This document shows, in pieces, positions 46,474-56,880 of a stretch of 64,000 nt of DNA. This DNA is from Molossus alvarezi (Eukaryota; Chordata; Mammalia; Chiroptera; Molossidae): assembly GCA_037176705.1 (NCBI GenBank), contig CM073896.1, forward strand, positions 22,084,708 to 22,148,707, read 5' to 3'. The first letter of the stretch is position 1, and every line of letters begins with the position of its first letter. A program made the position numbers and the translations under genes. The notes beneath the pieces were generated by a model, which saw only the letters and a program-made list of their open reading frames with translations, had not been told where the DNA came from and made no database searches.

Positions 46474-46739
46474 TACTTATTTATTTATTTTAATAATCAC
46501 CCGAGGATTTTGTTCATTGATTTTTAGAGAGTGGGAGGGAGAGAGGGGAAAGGGGGAGGAAAGAAAGAAACATTAATGTGAGACACATTGATTCATTGCC
46601 TCTTGCATATGACCCTACTGGGGCAGGTATTGAACCTACAACCCAGGTATATGCTCTTGACCAGGAATAGAACCCTTGACCCTTCAGTGCATTAGTGTGA
46701 GGGCTGATGCTCTAACCACTGAACTACACCAGCTAGAGC
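46474..46739 (-). mobile_element. VES SINE, reverse orientation, 17-bp TSD
   Basis: Minus-strand VES with complement tail 'taataatcacccgaggatt', GA-rich tract and head complement 'gaactacaccagctagagc'. Perfect 17-bp TSD CAAATTATGAAACATTT at 46457-46473 and 46740-46756. Confidence 0.95.
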
Positions 46740-46959
46740 CAAATTATGAAACATTTATGTCAGGGTTTGACAGACTACATGATGTTCTCCAGGGAGTGAC
46801 GCCTCCTAGACCTTGGTTCTATTCGTTATGGGTTATCCTCAGCCAGAGACATCCTGCTAGGGACATGTCAATGATAGGCCTATCGTACCTAGCAGGCATC
46901 ATTAGTCCATTTTTCCAGAGGAGGTCCAATTGACAAGGAGACTAGACCTGGCCACTTCC

Positions 46960-47358
46960 TATTATAGACTGAATGCTTGTGATCCCTTCCCCAATTTGTA
47001 TGTTGGATTCTTAACTCCCCACGTGGTAGTTTTTGGAGATGGGACATTTGGGACACACTTAAGGTTAGATTAGGTTTGAGGGTGGGGACTTCATGATAAA
47101 ATTAGTGTCCTTGTAAGAAGAGGAATCTCTATCCCCACACCCATGTCTCCATGCCCACTCATTAAGGAAAGATCATATGAGAAAATACAGAGAAGGTGGC
47201 ATTGTACAAGCCAGGAAGGGAGCATTCACCAGGAACCAAATCAGCTGGCAACTTGACCTTAGACTTCTAGCCTTCAGAACCAGGAGAAAAAGTAAATTTC
47301 TGCTGTTGAAGCCACCCAGTCTGTGGTATTTTGTTAAGGCAACCGAGGCTAAGACATT
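46960..47358 (+). mobile_element. MLT1-type MaLR LTR
   Basis: Sense wording: 'attatagactgaatgcttgt', 'ccaatttgtatgttgg', 'gtgtccttgtaagaaga', 'gtaaatttctgctgttgaag' (the polyadenylation region) and 'ccacccagtctgtggtattt', ending 'gctaagaca'. Close to complete. Confidence 0.85.
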
Positions 47359-47880
47359 TCTCATTTCTTTCTCCTAAGGTCTTTCCCTGTAAAGGGGGTG
47401 AATGAATAAATGGATCACAGGTCAGGTTCTTTAACATCTTCCACTTACCTTTTTACTTTTAACTTTTTCTTTATAAAATAATGGAGGATGTGCATCTGTT
47501 GTATTTCATGCAACCCTTAAAAACACTTTTTCCTTCTTCTGATGGGAAGCATTTTTACAGGGCTCCCCAATTAAAAGAACATACAGAGTCTCACCCCAAA
47601 TTTTAACACCATCTGTCTACTTATCTCTCAATCCTAACCACTTTTATTAATTTCAGGTGCATTCTACACTTTTATCAGAGACCTTGCATATCAATATAAA
47701 GAGAACTTCATCATTCTTTTCCAAAACAGCATAGTATCCAGTGGTGTGGATGTACTGTGTCTGTACAGTAACTGAACAAGGTTTATGCTTTATAATGTCA
47801 GCCTCTAGAGATGTCAACTGCATCTCTGTGGCATGTTCATATGCCACACTCCATTCAATGTCCTCCGTGTTCCCAGGCTC
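47359..47880. other. unique sequence, nothing recognised
   Basis: No supported feature in about 0.5 kb. Confidence 0.5.
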
Positions 47881-47884
47881 TTAT

Positions 47885-48060
47885 TTTTATTTTTTAATTG
47901 GGGTAATTACACTTAACATGAAATCTGCTTCCCAACAAATTTTAAATGCACAATACAGTACAATACAATGCAATAAAGCTAATTATAAGCACAATGTTGT
48001 AGGCAGGTCGCTAGAACTTATTCATATTGCATAACTGAAACTTTATAATAGCATTCAATT
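47885..48060 (-). mobile_element. old LINE-1 3'UTR fragment
   Basis: 'taattggggtaattacactt', 'caaattttaaatgcacaat' and 'ataagcacaatgttgtaggc', then 'cttattcatattgcataac', follow the antisense order of L1M 3'UTRs. Confidence 0.55.
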
Positions 48061-48399
48061 ATTTCTTTAACATAAGGATATCAACAACAACAAAAATAAA
48101 CAATGAAAAGTTTTCTGCAAGTATAAAGTCACAGGGGCCTGACTTCCCCTTCCTTCAAAGAAACTTGAATTTGGCATTCTCGTAGTAATAATGCCTGGGA
48201 GACAGCATCATATTTTCGCTCAACAAGAGAATAATACTGTTTCAAGTTTCCTAAACTTGAATTGATATCAATTGGATTGCATAAGAGCTAAAGAACATAT
48301 TCTAAATTTGACATATTCCTTTAATCAGCATTAAATATATATAAATTCTCTTTCACCTTAAATAATTGAAAATGTGATGCCTCCTCATTTGAACAGAAC

Positions 48400-48610
48400 A
48401 AAGTGGTTAACAGTGCAGGCTTCTGAGTCAGGCAGTTATAGGTTCTAATCCCCAATCCTTTGTGACACAACAGCTTTGTCATCTTGGGTAAATTTGAATA
48501 AGTATCAATTCCCCCATAATTTGAGGATATAGATTTAGGTCAGCAAGTTGTGATGAGGATCAATGAAAAATGCATATAAATCACATTACATAGCAGTTTA
48601 AATTACAACT
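48400..48610 (+). mobile_element. MIR SINE
   Basis: 'aaagtggttaacagtgcagg', 'gagtcaggcagttataggtt', 'tttgtcatcttgggtaaatt' and 'aggatcaatgaaaaatgcat' follow the MIR order in sense orientation. Confidence 0.72.
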
Positions 48611-48639
48611 TTCATTATCATCATTATTAATTTGTATAT

Positions 48640-48770
48640 GTATCTATTGGATGATACCTTCTGCACTAGATTTGGGGGAACAACAATGTATATGACACCA
48701 TCCTTGTTCTCAGAGCCCACGTGCACAGGGAAAGGCATACCAGTAAACAAAGAATAACTTTAATATAAAA
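48640..48770 (+). mobile_element. possible ancient L2-like fragment
   Basis: 'gcactagatttgggggaac', 'caatgtatatgacaccatcc' and 'ttgttctcagagcccac' resemble the start of the ancient repeat at 23390 and 29755. Weak. Confidence 0.3.
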
Positions 48771-50180
48771 TAAAGCAGCATACTAATAAATGAAATGCTC
48801 TCTCCAGGGAACAACAACAACAAAAAGTTCTGGAGATACATTTTACATAGCAATTATCTCAAAGAGATAAAAAGATAGTCTCCACTGGAAGAGATACCAT
48901 ATATGTCAACTTCAGTTTTCAATTATCAAAGATTATAGAGAAATATACAACACTACAACAGAGCAGTAGGTATTTTAATGGGGGCGTGGATTTGGAAGGT
49001 TCTTGGATCTGTCAGTACCTTTGAATCTCAATGATTTCTTCTCAATAATATAGATAGATGTAAGGGTATAAGGGATGAGAAGAATCCTCTGACATGAAGA
49101 CCTGCTTCTGATTATCAACTATTTTCCCCCATAAAATCAAAGTATGAAAAGTGGCAGGAAAGGGTTATTTCTATTTCCCCTTTTTTGCATAACAAATAAC
49201 AACTGTGAGTTTGGTTTTGCAACAATAATATAATCATTGAGAACACTGCACTTTTTCAAGAGGAGTGAGAAGTTAATGCTTCTGGAAGCAGGTCCATATA
49301 ATCCCACCTTTTTACTTTGTTGAAGGTGTCTGAATTCCAAAAATAATATACCCCTCATTAGTACTGCTGCTACACACCTGGAAAGCCAAAAAACTCAGAG
49401 GAAAGACTGCTGTACCTGACACATGACTTTCCACAATATTCTCAGAACTATAAGATGCCTTTTAGGTTTTCAGTGTGTGAATGACCTGAGTTGATTTGCG
49501 TTACAGAAAGGCATTAGTAGCACAAAGTGGCCTGAACCTCAGCAGCAACCAGGAAATGACTTTCAAACCAGACCTTTCTGGAGAGGAGTCATCTCTGAAT
49601 TGAGTTTTCTTTCACTAAAGCAAGTCTCCTGATCACAGTTCTGTAATTTTCGTCTAATAGTCTGCCACACATTTTACTGTTTGTTAATTCATAGATTTAT
49701 GTAATAAAAATCCTAAATTCAATGGCCTCTTGTTGTAAATAGTTTACTAGAATTCTTATTTGCCAGATAACTTCAGAATCAGGAAGTTACTTATTAATTA
49801 GAAATAAGGATAAGAACTGGAAGAAACGTCAAACCTTGTGGCAAGCAGGCAATTTACAGATTTATTCCAGCTTCTGAAACACTGAGAACATCCTCTACTT
49901 GAAACGCTACCAAAAGTCAGTATCCGAGATCCATCTTGGGATAGTACACCTAAAAAATCGCGCCTGGCAAACTAATATACACAGACACTTCTTTAAATGC
50001 CTCTTTATCCATTAGCATCTCACCACCAAATTCATTGTTCACTTCACGCAGGCTCTGCGGTTTAGCTTCAAGTTCTTCCTTTGACTGCATCGGAAGGAAA
50101 GCCTGGGTGTTGGGTCCGCGCACCCCAACTCCCTGTTCGCGGGTCTCTGAGTAGCCTTGTGCACCAGCACAAATTAGCCG
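48771..50180. other. unique sequence upstream of the CpG island
   Basis: 1.4 kb of AT-rich DNA with no recognised repeat. The absence of recognisable transposons from here to about 55.9 kb contrasts with the rest of the window and suits a promoter neighbourhood. Confidence 0.5.
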
Positions 50181-52191
50181 GGGCTGTTGCCAGCGGTCCC
50201 CCAATCCTCGAGCGATCCATCACCCCCTAAAAGTCGACAGTCCTTCTCGGTCTCTGCTTCCTCCAGAGTCAGCTCACATCGAATCCAGTGCGGGTCCATC
50301 TCTAACATTCAAATGTGTGTCCTGTGGCTAGTGGTCCGCAGACCCCAGGCGCCGCAACGCTCACCTTCGCATCCGCGACTTCTCAGCTGAGTCGCGCGGC
50401 TAGAGCGCCCATCAACACAATGTCATCTTTTGAGCCAAATCATCTTCTGGTTCTACGTTTGCGTTTCGGCGGCTCCAGGTTCGGCGTTTGCTCACTGTCT
50501 TCTGGGCCAAGTCCACTTATCGCCTTTCAACTTGATGCGGACGCACACAGCGAGTCAAAAGCTCCTAGTCCTGAGAGCTACCAGGGTGGAGACGGTGGCG
50601 GAGCGCCGCGTCCCGCGCTATGTCCACGCCCCGCAACTTTTTGTTTTCTTCTGGCAGGTCCAAAGCTGTGGGGATTCGCGAAGCCCAGGAGTGAAAAATC
50701 CAGCAGCAATCCACAGCCCCGGAAGGCTGAGAAACACTCCGCTGGTTAATTGCCAGGAAGCGACCTCGGGGAGCACGAACCAGGGGGCCAAAGTTTACTT
50801 TCGCTGAGCAAGTCCAGCATCCCCGCGCGGGTAAGCAAACTCCCGGGGGAAGCTTCTTCCAGGGGAGTTATGAACAGGCCAGGGACGCTTCTGAGAGTGC
50901 AGTCTCTCGGGTTCGGGGCTCTTCAGCTGTGCGGCACCCAGTGGTCCTTCCTGGCTGTCGAAGGAAGACAAAGAAGTTGGGACCGAAAAGACCTGGACAG
51001 CTACTCCAGAAGCAAAACCTTGGAAATGGCTGCTAAAGAGGCAGGGTCTCCAGACTCTTAATCCCTCCCCTTTCTCCATCTGAGTCTTTCACCTGCTACC
51101 GTCCAGTTTACAGTATAAGCGTAGACCCTAAATTAGACCAGTTCTAAAAGCTAGGCGTCACAATTCCCTAGGCAGTTCCTTTCACAGAGAGCTGCGCGAG
51201 CGTAAGGAGCTCCTGGGGGAGCGGTTTCGCGAGGAAAGGTTGGATGAGAGGGCACTGTGACCAGGGAACGATGTGTAGGCTCCTCTATTCGAAGGACCTC
51301 GGGGAGCCCCTGAGAACTCCCCGGCTGGCGGCTGCAGCCACTTCAAAGCTCTGCCAAAAGGGGAGCGGAAGTGGCTCTGGAGGGTGGAGATGGGCACACT
51401 CAGGGTGCAGGGAGAGTGGCCTCAAGGGAAGAGCTGGGAAGCCTGGATGCCAGAGAGGGCAGGGACCCGGGAGGTGGCCAAAAGGATTTTAGGGCCGGCA
51501 GCAATCCACTAACTAGTGAGGAGTGGTGGAGTCTCTCGTCGTCTGCTTCCTTGGAACCCCTGCCCCTCCTTGAGTCTCCCGACTTCTTGCTCACCAGTGG
51601 CCTGGGGCGGCCGGCACCCGGCTGGGCGTGCGTGTGTGGCTGCGCGCGCCTGCGTGTGCGCGTGTGTGCGCAGCCCGCGCGCAGAGCCCGGCCTCCGGGA
51701 CCCAGCCGCCCGCCACCCGCCGCCTGACTGGTGTCCCTACTCCTTGCAGCAGCCTCCTCGCACACCTGGCGCTCGTCGCCGGGCGCCCGGCGCCCTCCCA
51801 GCCCCGCTCGACCGCCGCAGCCTCAGCTCAAAGTTTCCCGGGCGCAGACACCTTGGCGAAGGGCTGCCCAGGGAGATAGGTTTCTGAAGCTGTGCCTTGG
51901 TGTGGCTCCTCTTTACAGCCTTGTTCTCGCCCAATCCGAGCAGAGAGTAGATTTTCCAAATTTCAGGGGAGTAAAGGGGGATATTATTCAGAAAAAGAAA
52001 AAGGAGCAGCCACAACTAAGAACATCCTCTTCTTTCCTGCCCGATGCCCTGGAATTGACTAATGAGGGGCCTGTGGGGTTAAAGAAAAGGAAATAGAAAG
52101 CCAACTTGACCGAGGAGCGGCTGGATGCTACAAGGTTGCCCCCGTCTCCGTTTTTACCGGCGTGAAGATTTGTAGGCGCCTCCAGTGCGAG

Positions 52192-52200
52192 AGCTTTAAA
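52192..52200 (+). promoter_or_regulatory. TATA-like element TTTAAA
   Basis: 'gagctttaaagcg' stands alone as an AT-rich core within GC-rich sequence, about 145 bp upstream of the splice donor at 52345. TTTAAA is palindromic and could act on either strand. Confidence 0.3.
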
Positions 52201-52224
52201 GCGCCATCCCCTCCCGACCCCCGT

Positions 52225-52344
52225 GGAAGGAAAAGCCGGCAGAGCAGAGGAAGAGGGAGTCAAGGAAAAGCCTCTGGACTTGTGTGCGTCGCAGCCTTGG
52301 CTTTGGATTTGGGGGATAGGGAAGAGAATTAACAGCCTCTCAAG
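52225..52344 (+). other. candidate untranslated first exon ending at a splice donor
   Basis: The sequence 'cctctcaag|gtaaga' at 52336-52350 matches the consensus splice donor (AG|GTAAGA), with the exon ending at 52344. Upstream at about 52193-52199 is 'ctttaaag', a TATA-like TTTAAA placed about 30 bp before the proposed start near 52225. The stretch has no ATG-led long frame, so it would be 5'UTR. The start is a guess and the gene is unidentified. An alternative donor-like site 'gcggg|taagc' occurs at about 50829. Confidence 0.4.
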
Positions 52345-52647
52345 GTAAGAAGCGGCAAAACCGCTGCCCGAATTGTCAAGAAGAAGAATAACTTAAATAA
52401 ATGTTGGGGAGCGGATGGGGGTTAAGCCAAGTTAGGATGATGTCTCCCGGCATCGCCAAGCGACTGTTTTGAGGCGGGCAAGTCGGAGTGTAGCGGATGC
52501 AGCCGGTGCCCAGGCAGGAGGCAGCAAGCCGGAGGAGGTGTTCTGACCTTACACCTTTTGGGAAGCTACTAGAAAGAGTTTTCGAGCTGGGTCGTCTGTC
52601 CAGGCTGATTTACAGCGTGCGTTTTTGTGTGTGTGCTCTTCCTGCCA

Positions 52648-52662
52648 GATTTTTTTTTTTTT
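52648..52662 (+). repeat. poly-T tract in the CpG island
   Basis: About 14 T residues preceded by a short GT-rich stretch; simple sequence between the island's middle and last blocks. Confidence 0.7.
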
Positions 52663-53200
52663 GTCCTTAGCACCGCAGACCCACGCCCTCGTTGCCATAG
52701 AGCGCTGTGGGCACGGCAAAAGCCTCTAGGACACAGGGGTAGGTGAGCCTGGCGCAGGTGGGCAGGTGGGGGCGGCGGCTGTTTTCGGCAGGTGGGTTGG
52801 GGGCGCGCGAAGCCCATGCCGCCGCCTGGCTGGCTACACGCAGTCCGCTTCGGAGCCGGGGCGCCGCAGGTCTGTTGCGGTTCCTCTCGCCTCCGCTAGA
52901 GGCTCCCAGCGGGCGCCGCGTAGCGGGTGGGTGTGGGGGCGCCGGGAGGCGGAGGGCGAGCGCTGGGAACTGGCGTGCCCGCGGGGTGGCGGAGCGGGCG
53001 CGGCAGAGGGAGACGAGCAGAGCTGGGGCGGGGGACGTGAGCCGGAGTCCCGGCGCGCCTCCTGGCTGCGCGCAGAACTGCGGGGACGCGGGTCCGAATG
53101 CGGGCTGAGCTCGGAAAAGCTGTACCCGGAGCCGGAGCCACTTCGGGGACGCGATACTGAGGGCAGTCCCAGGAGGTAATATCCTCTTTCTCCAATCCCT

Positions 53201-53714
53201 CCTCCCCCCAGTCCCGGCGGTTGTCAGTAAATTCTCAGCCAATTACCCCAGGTGGGCAGCAGTGGAGGGCCAGGTCTGTGGGGTCTATATCCAAAGGTGC
53301 CTTTCAGACTTGCTCCGTGCAGTGTGCATTCAAACCAACCCCTTATTTCGCCTGCCTCCCCTGAATATTTGCCTGCTTTAAGGGAAGTTTTCTGCAGAGT
53401 GCCTGATGGCTGGTCTTTGGGCCGGGCTGCTGGAAGGTGAGCAAGGGGACCTGTCGTGCTCCCCTGAGCTGCAGTGGACTGGAGTGAGCGACTCAAGGGG
53501 TGGGGTGTGGTGGAGAAGAGAGTACCACACCCTCTTCTTTCTCTCCCCTGCCTTTTCACCTGAGGGTAAAGTCTCCCCATCTAGCATTTTACTGATGTCC
53601 TTTCCCAAGGGATTGACTCTGAGAACAGAGCAAAGCTGATGAAAGACTTGGAGAAAGATAAAGATAAAAAGGAAGTCATTGCCAAAACGTCAGACCAGGA
53701 AGGAGGGTGAAGTT

Positions 53715-53758
<44 letters not shown>

Positions 53759-55896
53759 GGGGGCTGAGAGTGCTGCGCAATACCTTGGAGTTCAGATTAT
53801 TTGATGAAGTCTGATTCATTTCACATTTCACACCGTCTTTGACATAATCCTCCCTCAAGCCACTAACAAGAGTCAGGTCTGCTAGGCATTGCCTTGGGCA
53901 CCAGTGGGCATTGAATAGGTTTGATGATTGTGTCTAAACTTAAAAAAAAAAAAAAGAGGGGGGTATTGTATGTGCTGGGTGTGATCACACTGTGTCTGTC
54001 AGGCAACTGGCATGTATTTTTTTTAGTGTGTTGTGTTTGTGCATACCGTATGTGGTCATTTCACACTCAATATTGCAATTTTAGAGTCCTCTAAAGGCGG
54101 CTCTTAACAAACAGGACGTGTGATATTAAATCTGCAGAATACTACTGAAGAAGACAAAATATGATGGGCCATGGAAAAATCTAGAAATACTGAATAAAAG
54201 CTGAGATCCAGCATTTGCGAAATCTTGAGCCACATACTGAAAGAGTGAAAAATATTTTTCAAATCTGGGAAGTGGTAGTTAACATTTTAAAAGAAGGGGA
54301 CATTCTTAAGCACACTATCATCACCATCCAGTGGCGTGCATTACTTCCAATACAGTTAAGAGTATGAGGCAGAAAAAAACATGAAGCACTTCCTACTGAG
54401 AACTGGTGAAATGTTTTGTGAGCTACTGGAAGGTATTTCACCTTAAGAATTTAAATGGAATGGGTGTGTATTGATGGTGACATAAGTGGTTCACTTATGT
54501 GTAGGGCATCGATTATATTTGATTAAGATAAATATGTAAGTTAATGTTATATAATAAATGTAACTTAGTGGAACTGGTATCAGGCCAGTTTACTGATTTT
54601 TTTTATTTTTTTATTCCAGAATAACACGTAGCATGATTTTGAGGAAGATTTATATAAAGTTTGTCATTCACATATTACAGTGCATAGAACTCTGTGTAGA
54701 GGGCAAGAATAAATATCTTGCTGAAATCTCAAAAAGGATGGCTTATATTCTTAAAATATACCGTTTTAGAAATTTTATTATGTGACCGGATAAGTTAATT
54801 ATCTATAGTTATCTGCATGTATAGCACAAATTATTTATTTGTCAAAATAAATTGACCCAAAAAAATTCATTAGAGGGCTCAATATATTTTTCTGAAAGAC
54901 ATCTCGGAAACCAGAGGAAGACCTGCTAGTATTAAGAATCTATGTATATGATGCATAAGAAGTATTGTGTATCTTCACAATTTAATGAATTAAACTAGTG
55001 AGGCTGGTTTGTAACCTCAACTTCAGTTTCAGGACTCCATCTCTAAAGCATTTTTTCTCAAATAAATGTAATTTTTAAAGAGACCAAGCCAGGGATGTTC
55101 CAGGGATGTCACAGACCTGAAAAACCTGTGAGCCCTCTGAAACTTCATGTCAAGAATCAGAAGTGATAGGATGTTGTCACAAATTAATTGGCTTGATGCT
55201 TCAATTAAAAACTGATTATGATCTGGCTCTGGTAGTCATTATGTTTGATTTCACTCAGTCTCTAGATATTCTGTGAGAGGACTCTAGGTGGAAATGTTTT
55301 CCTGTAGTACAAGGAGAGGAGGTCACTGTATTCAAAGAGGCCTGTCAGTCACAGATTCTCCAATTTGGTTGCGTTTTATCTGTAGGCAGGATGCCAGATT
55401 TAAAAAAAAAAATCAGTTATCTGAATTTGCATGAATATTTTCCTCTTTCGTAGCCCTCAGTCTCTGGGTACTTCATTTATAATTTTGATGAAGAAATATG
55501 TCCCCAACACCCTTCCATTCATGGTTTAGGGGCTACATTGGTGTTAACTTTAAGAACTATTTAGTCATACAAGATCGTATTTCCTGAAAGAAAATCAATT
55601 GAGCTTAAAAAGGATGTTTGAAAAGGAAAGGAAAGGAGAATAGGGGAAACAGGTTAAATACCAAACAGAAGGTTTACCCGTCTAACTGCATGCACGATTT
55701 TTTCCTTCAGCAACTTTTTTTTTTTTTAATATTAAGTAACCATTTATATTATTTATTTCCATCCTCACTTTTTCTCTCCCTTCTTTCCTTCCTCCCTTCT
55801 TCACCTTCCTCCTCTCTCCTATCTTTCATTACTTTATTTTCTCTCTCTCTTTTTTGGGTAAAATATTTTCTTCAAAAAGAAATCTATGGCAATATA
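53201..55896. other. downstream flank of the CpG island, no exon recognised
   Basis: Mixed then AT-rich sequence consistent with the start of a first intron. It contains the (GT)n array at 53716-53756, an A-run at 53941-53955 and a CT-rich patch at 55755-55850. No repeat family or coding frame was recognised. Confidence 0.45.
53716..53756 (+). repeat. (GT)n microsatellite
   Basis: About 20 uninterrupted GT units, followed by a G-run; able to adopt Z-DNA. Confidence 0.93.
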
Positions 55897-56021
55897 GAAG
55901 GTGGGGCAAAAGCAGGTTAACAGTGGTGAGTACCCAAAACAGAGTTTATTCTTGTGTTGTTATTTATCAATTCTTTTATTTTCAATACGAACAGCTGTAA
56001 ACCTACTTTTGCCCCACTCTG
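55897..56021 (-). mobile_element. mariner-like MITE, 125 bp, copy B
   Basis: Terminal inverted repeats of about 28 bp: left 'gaaggtggggcaaaagcagg', right 'cctacttttgccccactctg'. Flanked by TA at 55895-55896 and 56022-56023. The reverse complement aligns along its whole length with copy A at 6124-6248, including the internal 'gaataaactctgtttt' versus 'aaataaactgttt', and both are exactly 125 bp. Non-coding; would need a mariner transposase in trans. Confidence 0.88.
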
Positions 56022-56023
56022 TA

Positions 56024-56508
56024 TAGTTAGTTATTTTACAATGATCAATCCCTAACTTAATTTTAAATGGAATATAGTAATGTTAATTTTAAAATATTGT
56101 TTAATTAATTGTACCATTTTATACAGAAGAAATCCACTAGAATTTCTTTAGGGTGATTCTTTAGGGAGTAGGCGCCCTCAGTTGGTCTTTGCCTCTTGCA
56201 TGGTGGATACCTGCTGGGTCTTGCTGAACCTCCACTGGTTTCTGTTTCGGGAAGCATGCAGGTGTGGATAGTAGTCAGGCATGGCTAGTAGCCACTGAAC
56301 GGAGGTGGACTGCCTTTGTGCTTTGAGTGACTTATTTCCAAGTATTAATACACTCTCCATGTGCATAATGGTCAACACAATCAAATCTGAAATGTTCACA
56401 TTAAGCAAATAGTAGAGCAAATAGTAGAGCCACACTTGTCGTGTGGAACTGTTCCGAAATTAGTAACCCATTTTAGGAAACCCCATAATTCCATCTAAGT
56501 CTTTAATA
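56024..56508. other. unique sequence, nothing recognised
   Basis: Short AT-rich stretch; the frame 56178-56435 (minus) has no family signal. Confidence 0.5.
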
Positions 56509-56525
56509 AATGTAACTACTTTTTA

Positions 56526-56590
56526 AACATTTTTTATCTTTATTGTTGAAAGTGTTACAGATGCCCCCCCCCCCATTGACCCCTTCCTCC
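56526..56590 (-). mobile_element. 65-bp LINE-1 3' stub with 17-bp TSD
   Basis: T-rich tail then 'gtgttacagatg' and a C-run plus 'attgaccccttcc', the complement of the last bases of bat LINE-1 3'UTR (compare 43560-43610). Perfect 17-bp TSD AATGTAACTACTTTTTA at 56509-56525 and 56591-56607, so it is a complete, extremely 5'-truncated insertion. Confidence 0.9.
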
Positions 56591-56704
56591 AATGTAACTA
56601 CTTTTTAGATATCACACAACAGATGCAATTGCTAAATGGTTCTTAAAGGTCCTCAGAGAGAAACTCAAATATCCAAAAATCTCCCAAGAGAAACTAATTC
56701 AGTA

Positions 56705-56880
56705 CCACTGGGAGGCAGCATGAATGAGTAGGAAATGCACTGAATTTGGTATCAGAAGACTTGAATTCTACTCTTTCTCTTATAATTAATGGTATCACTT
56801 TTGAAAAGCTCTCTTATTTTTCCAAGGCTATGTGTTAAATTCTGTAAAACGGGGAAATTTAATATCAACCCTTCTTATGT
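56705..56880 (+). mobile_element. MIR-like SINE fragment
   Basis: 'gaggcagcatgaatgagtag', 'aatttggtatcagaagactt' and 'gaattctactctttctctt', then 'gtaaaacggggaaatttaat', match the order of MIR/MIR3. Diverged. Confidence 0.55.

Larger units (their letters stand above)
50181..53200. promoter_or_regulatory. large CpG island, probable gene promoter
   Basis: 3 kb of high GC and high CpG in three blocks: about 50181-51100, 51181-51880 and 52100-53180. By eye, roughly 50 CpGs fall within 52801-53160 alone. Flanking DNA is AT-rich. It contains many GGGCGG/GGGGCGG-type Sp1-like sites (for example 52760-53035) and no transposon. CpG islands of this size are nearly always promoters, often of developmental or neural genes. 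Direction is inferred as plus from a first-exon-like splice donor at 52345. Long frames on both strands reflect the scarcity of AT-rich stop codons in GC-rich DNA, not coding. Confidence 0.85.

Noticed and set aside
50820..50840. Second splice-donor-like site 'gcggg|taagc'
   Set aside because: Weaker match, no TATA-like or exon-like context; kept only as an alternative in the first-exon entry.
50315..52096. Several 80-144-codon plus-strand frames in the CpG island
   Set aside because: They overlap one another in different frames with low-complexity composition and no family signal; more likely promoter and 5'UTR DNA.
50181..53200. Naming the gene behind the CpG island
   Set aside because: No coding exon or distinctive 5'UTR word could be recognised; any name would be a guess.
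52667..53242. 191-codon minus-strand open frame in the CpG island
   Set aside because: Composed of Pro, Ala, Arg and Ser as expected from GC-rich DNA with few stop codons; equally long frames exist on the other strand; no recognisable domain.
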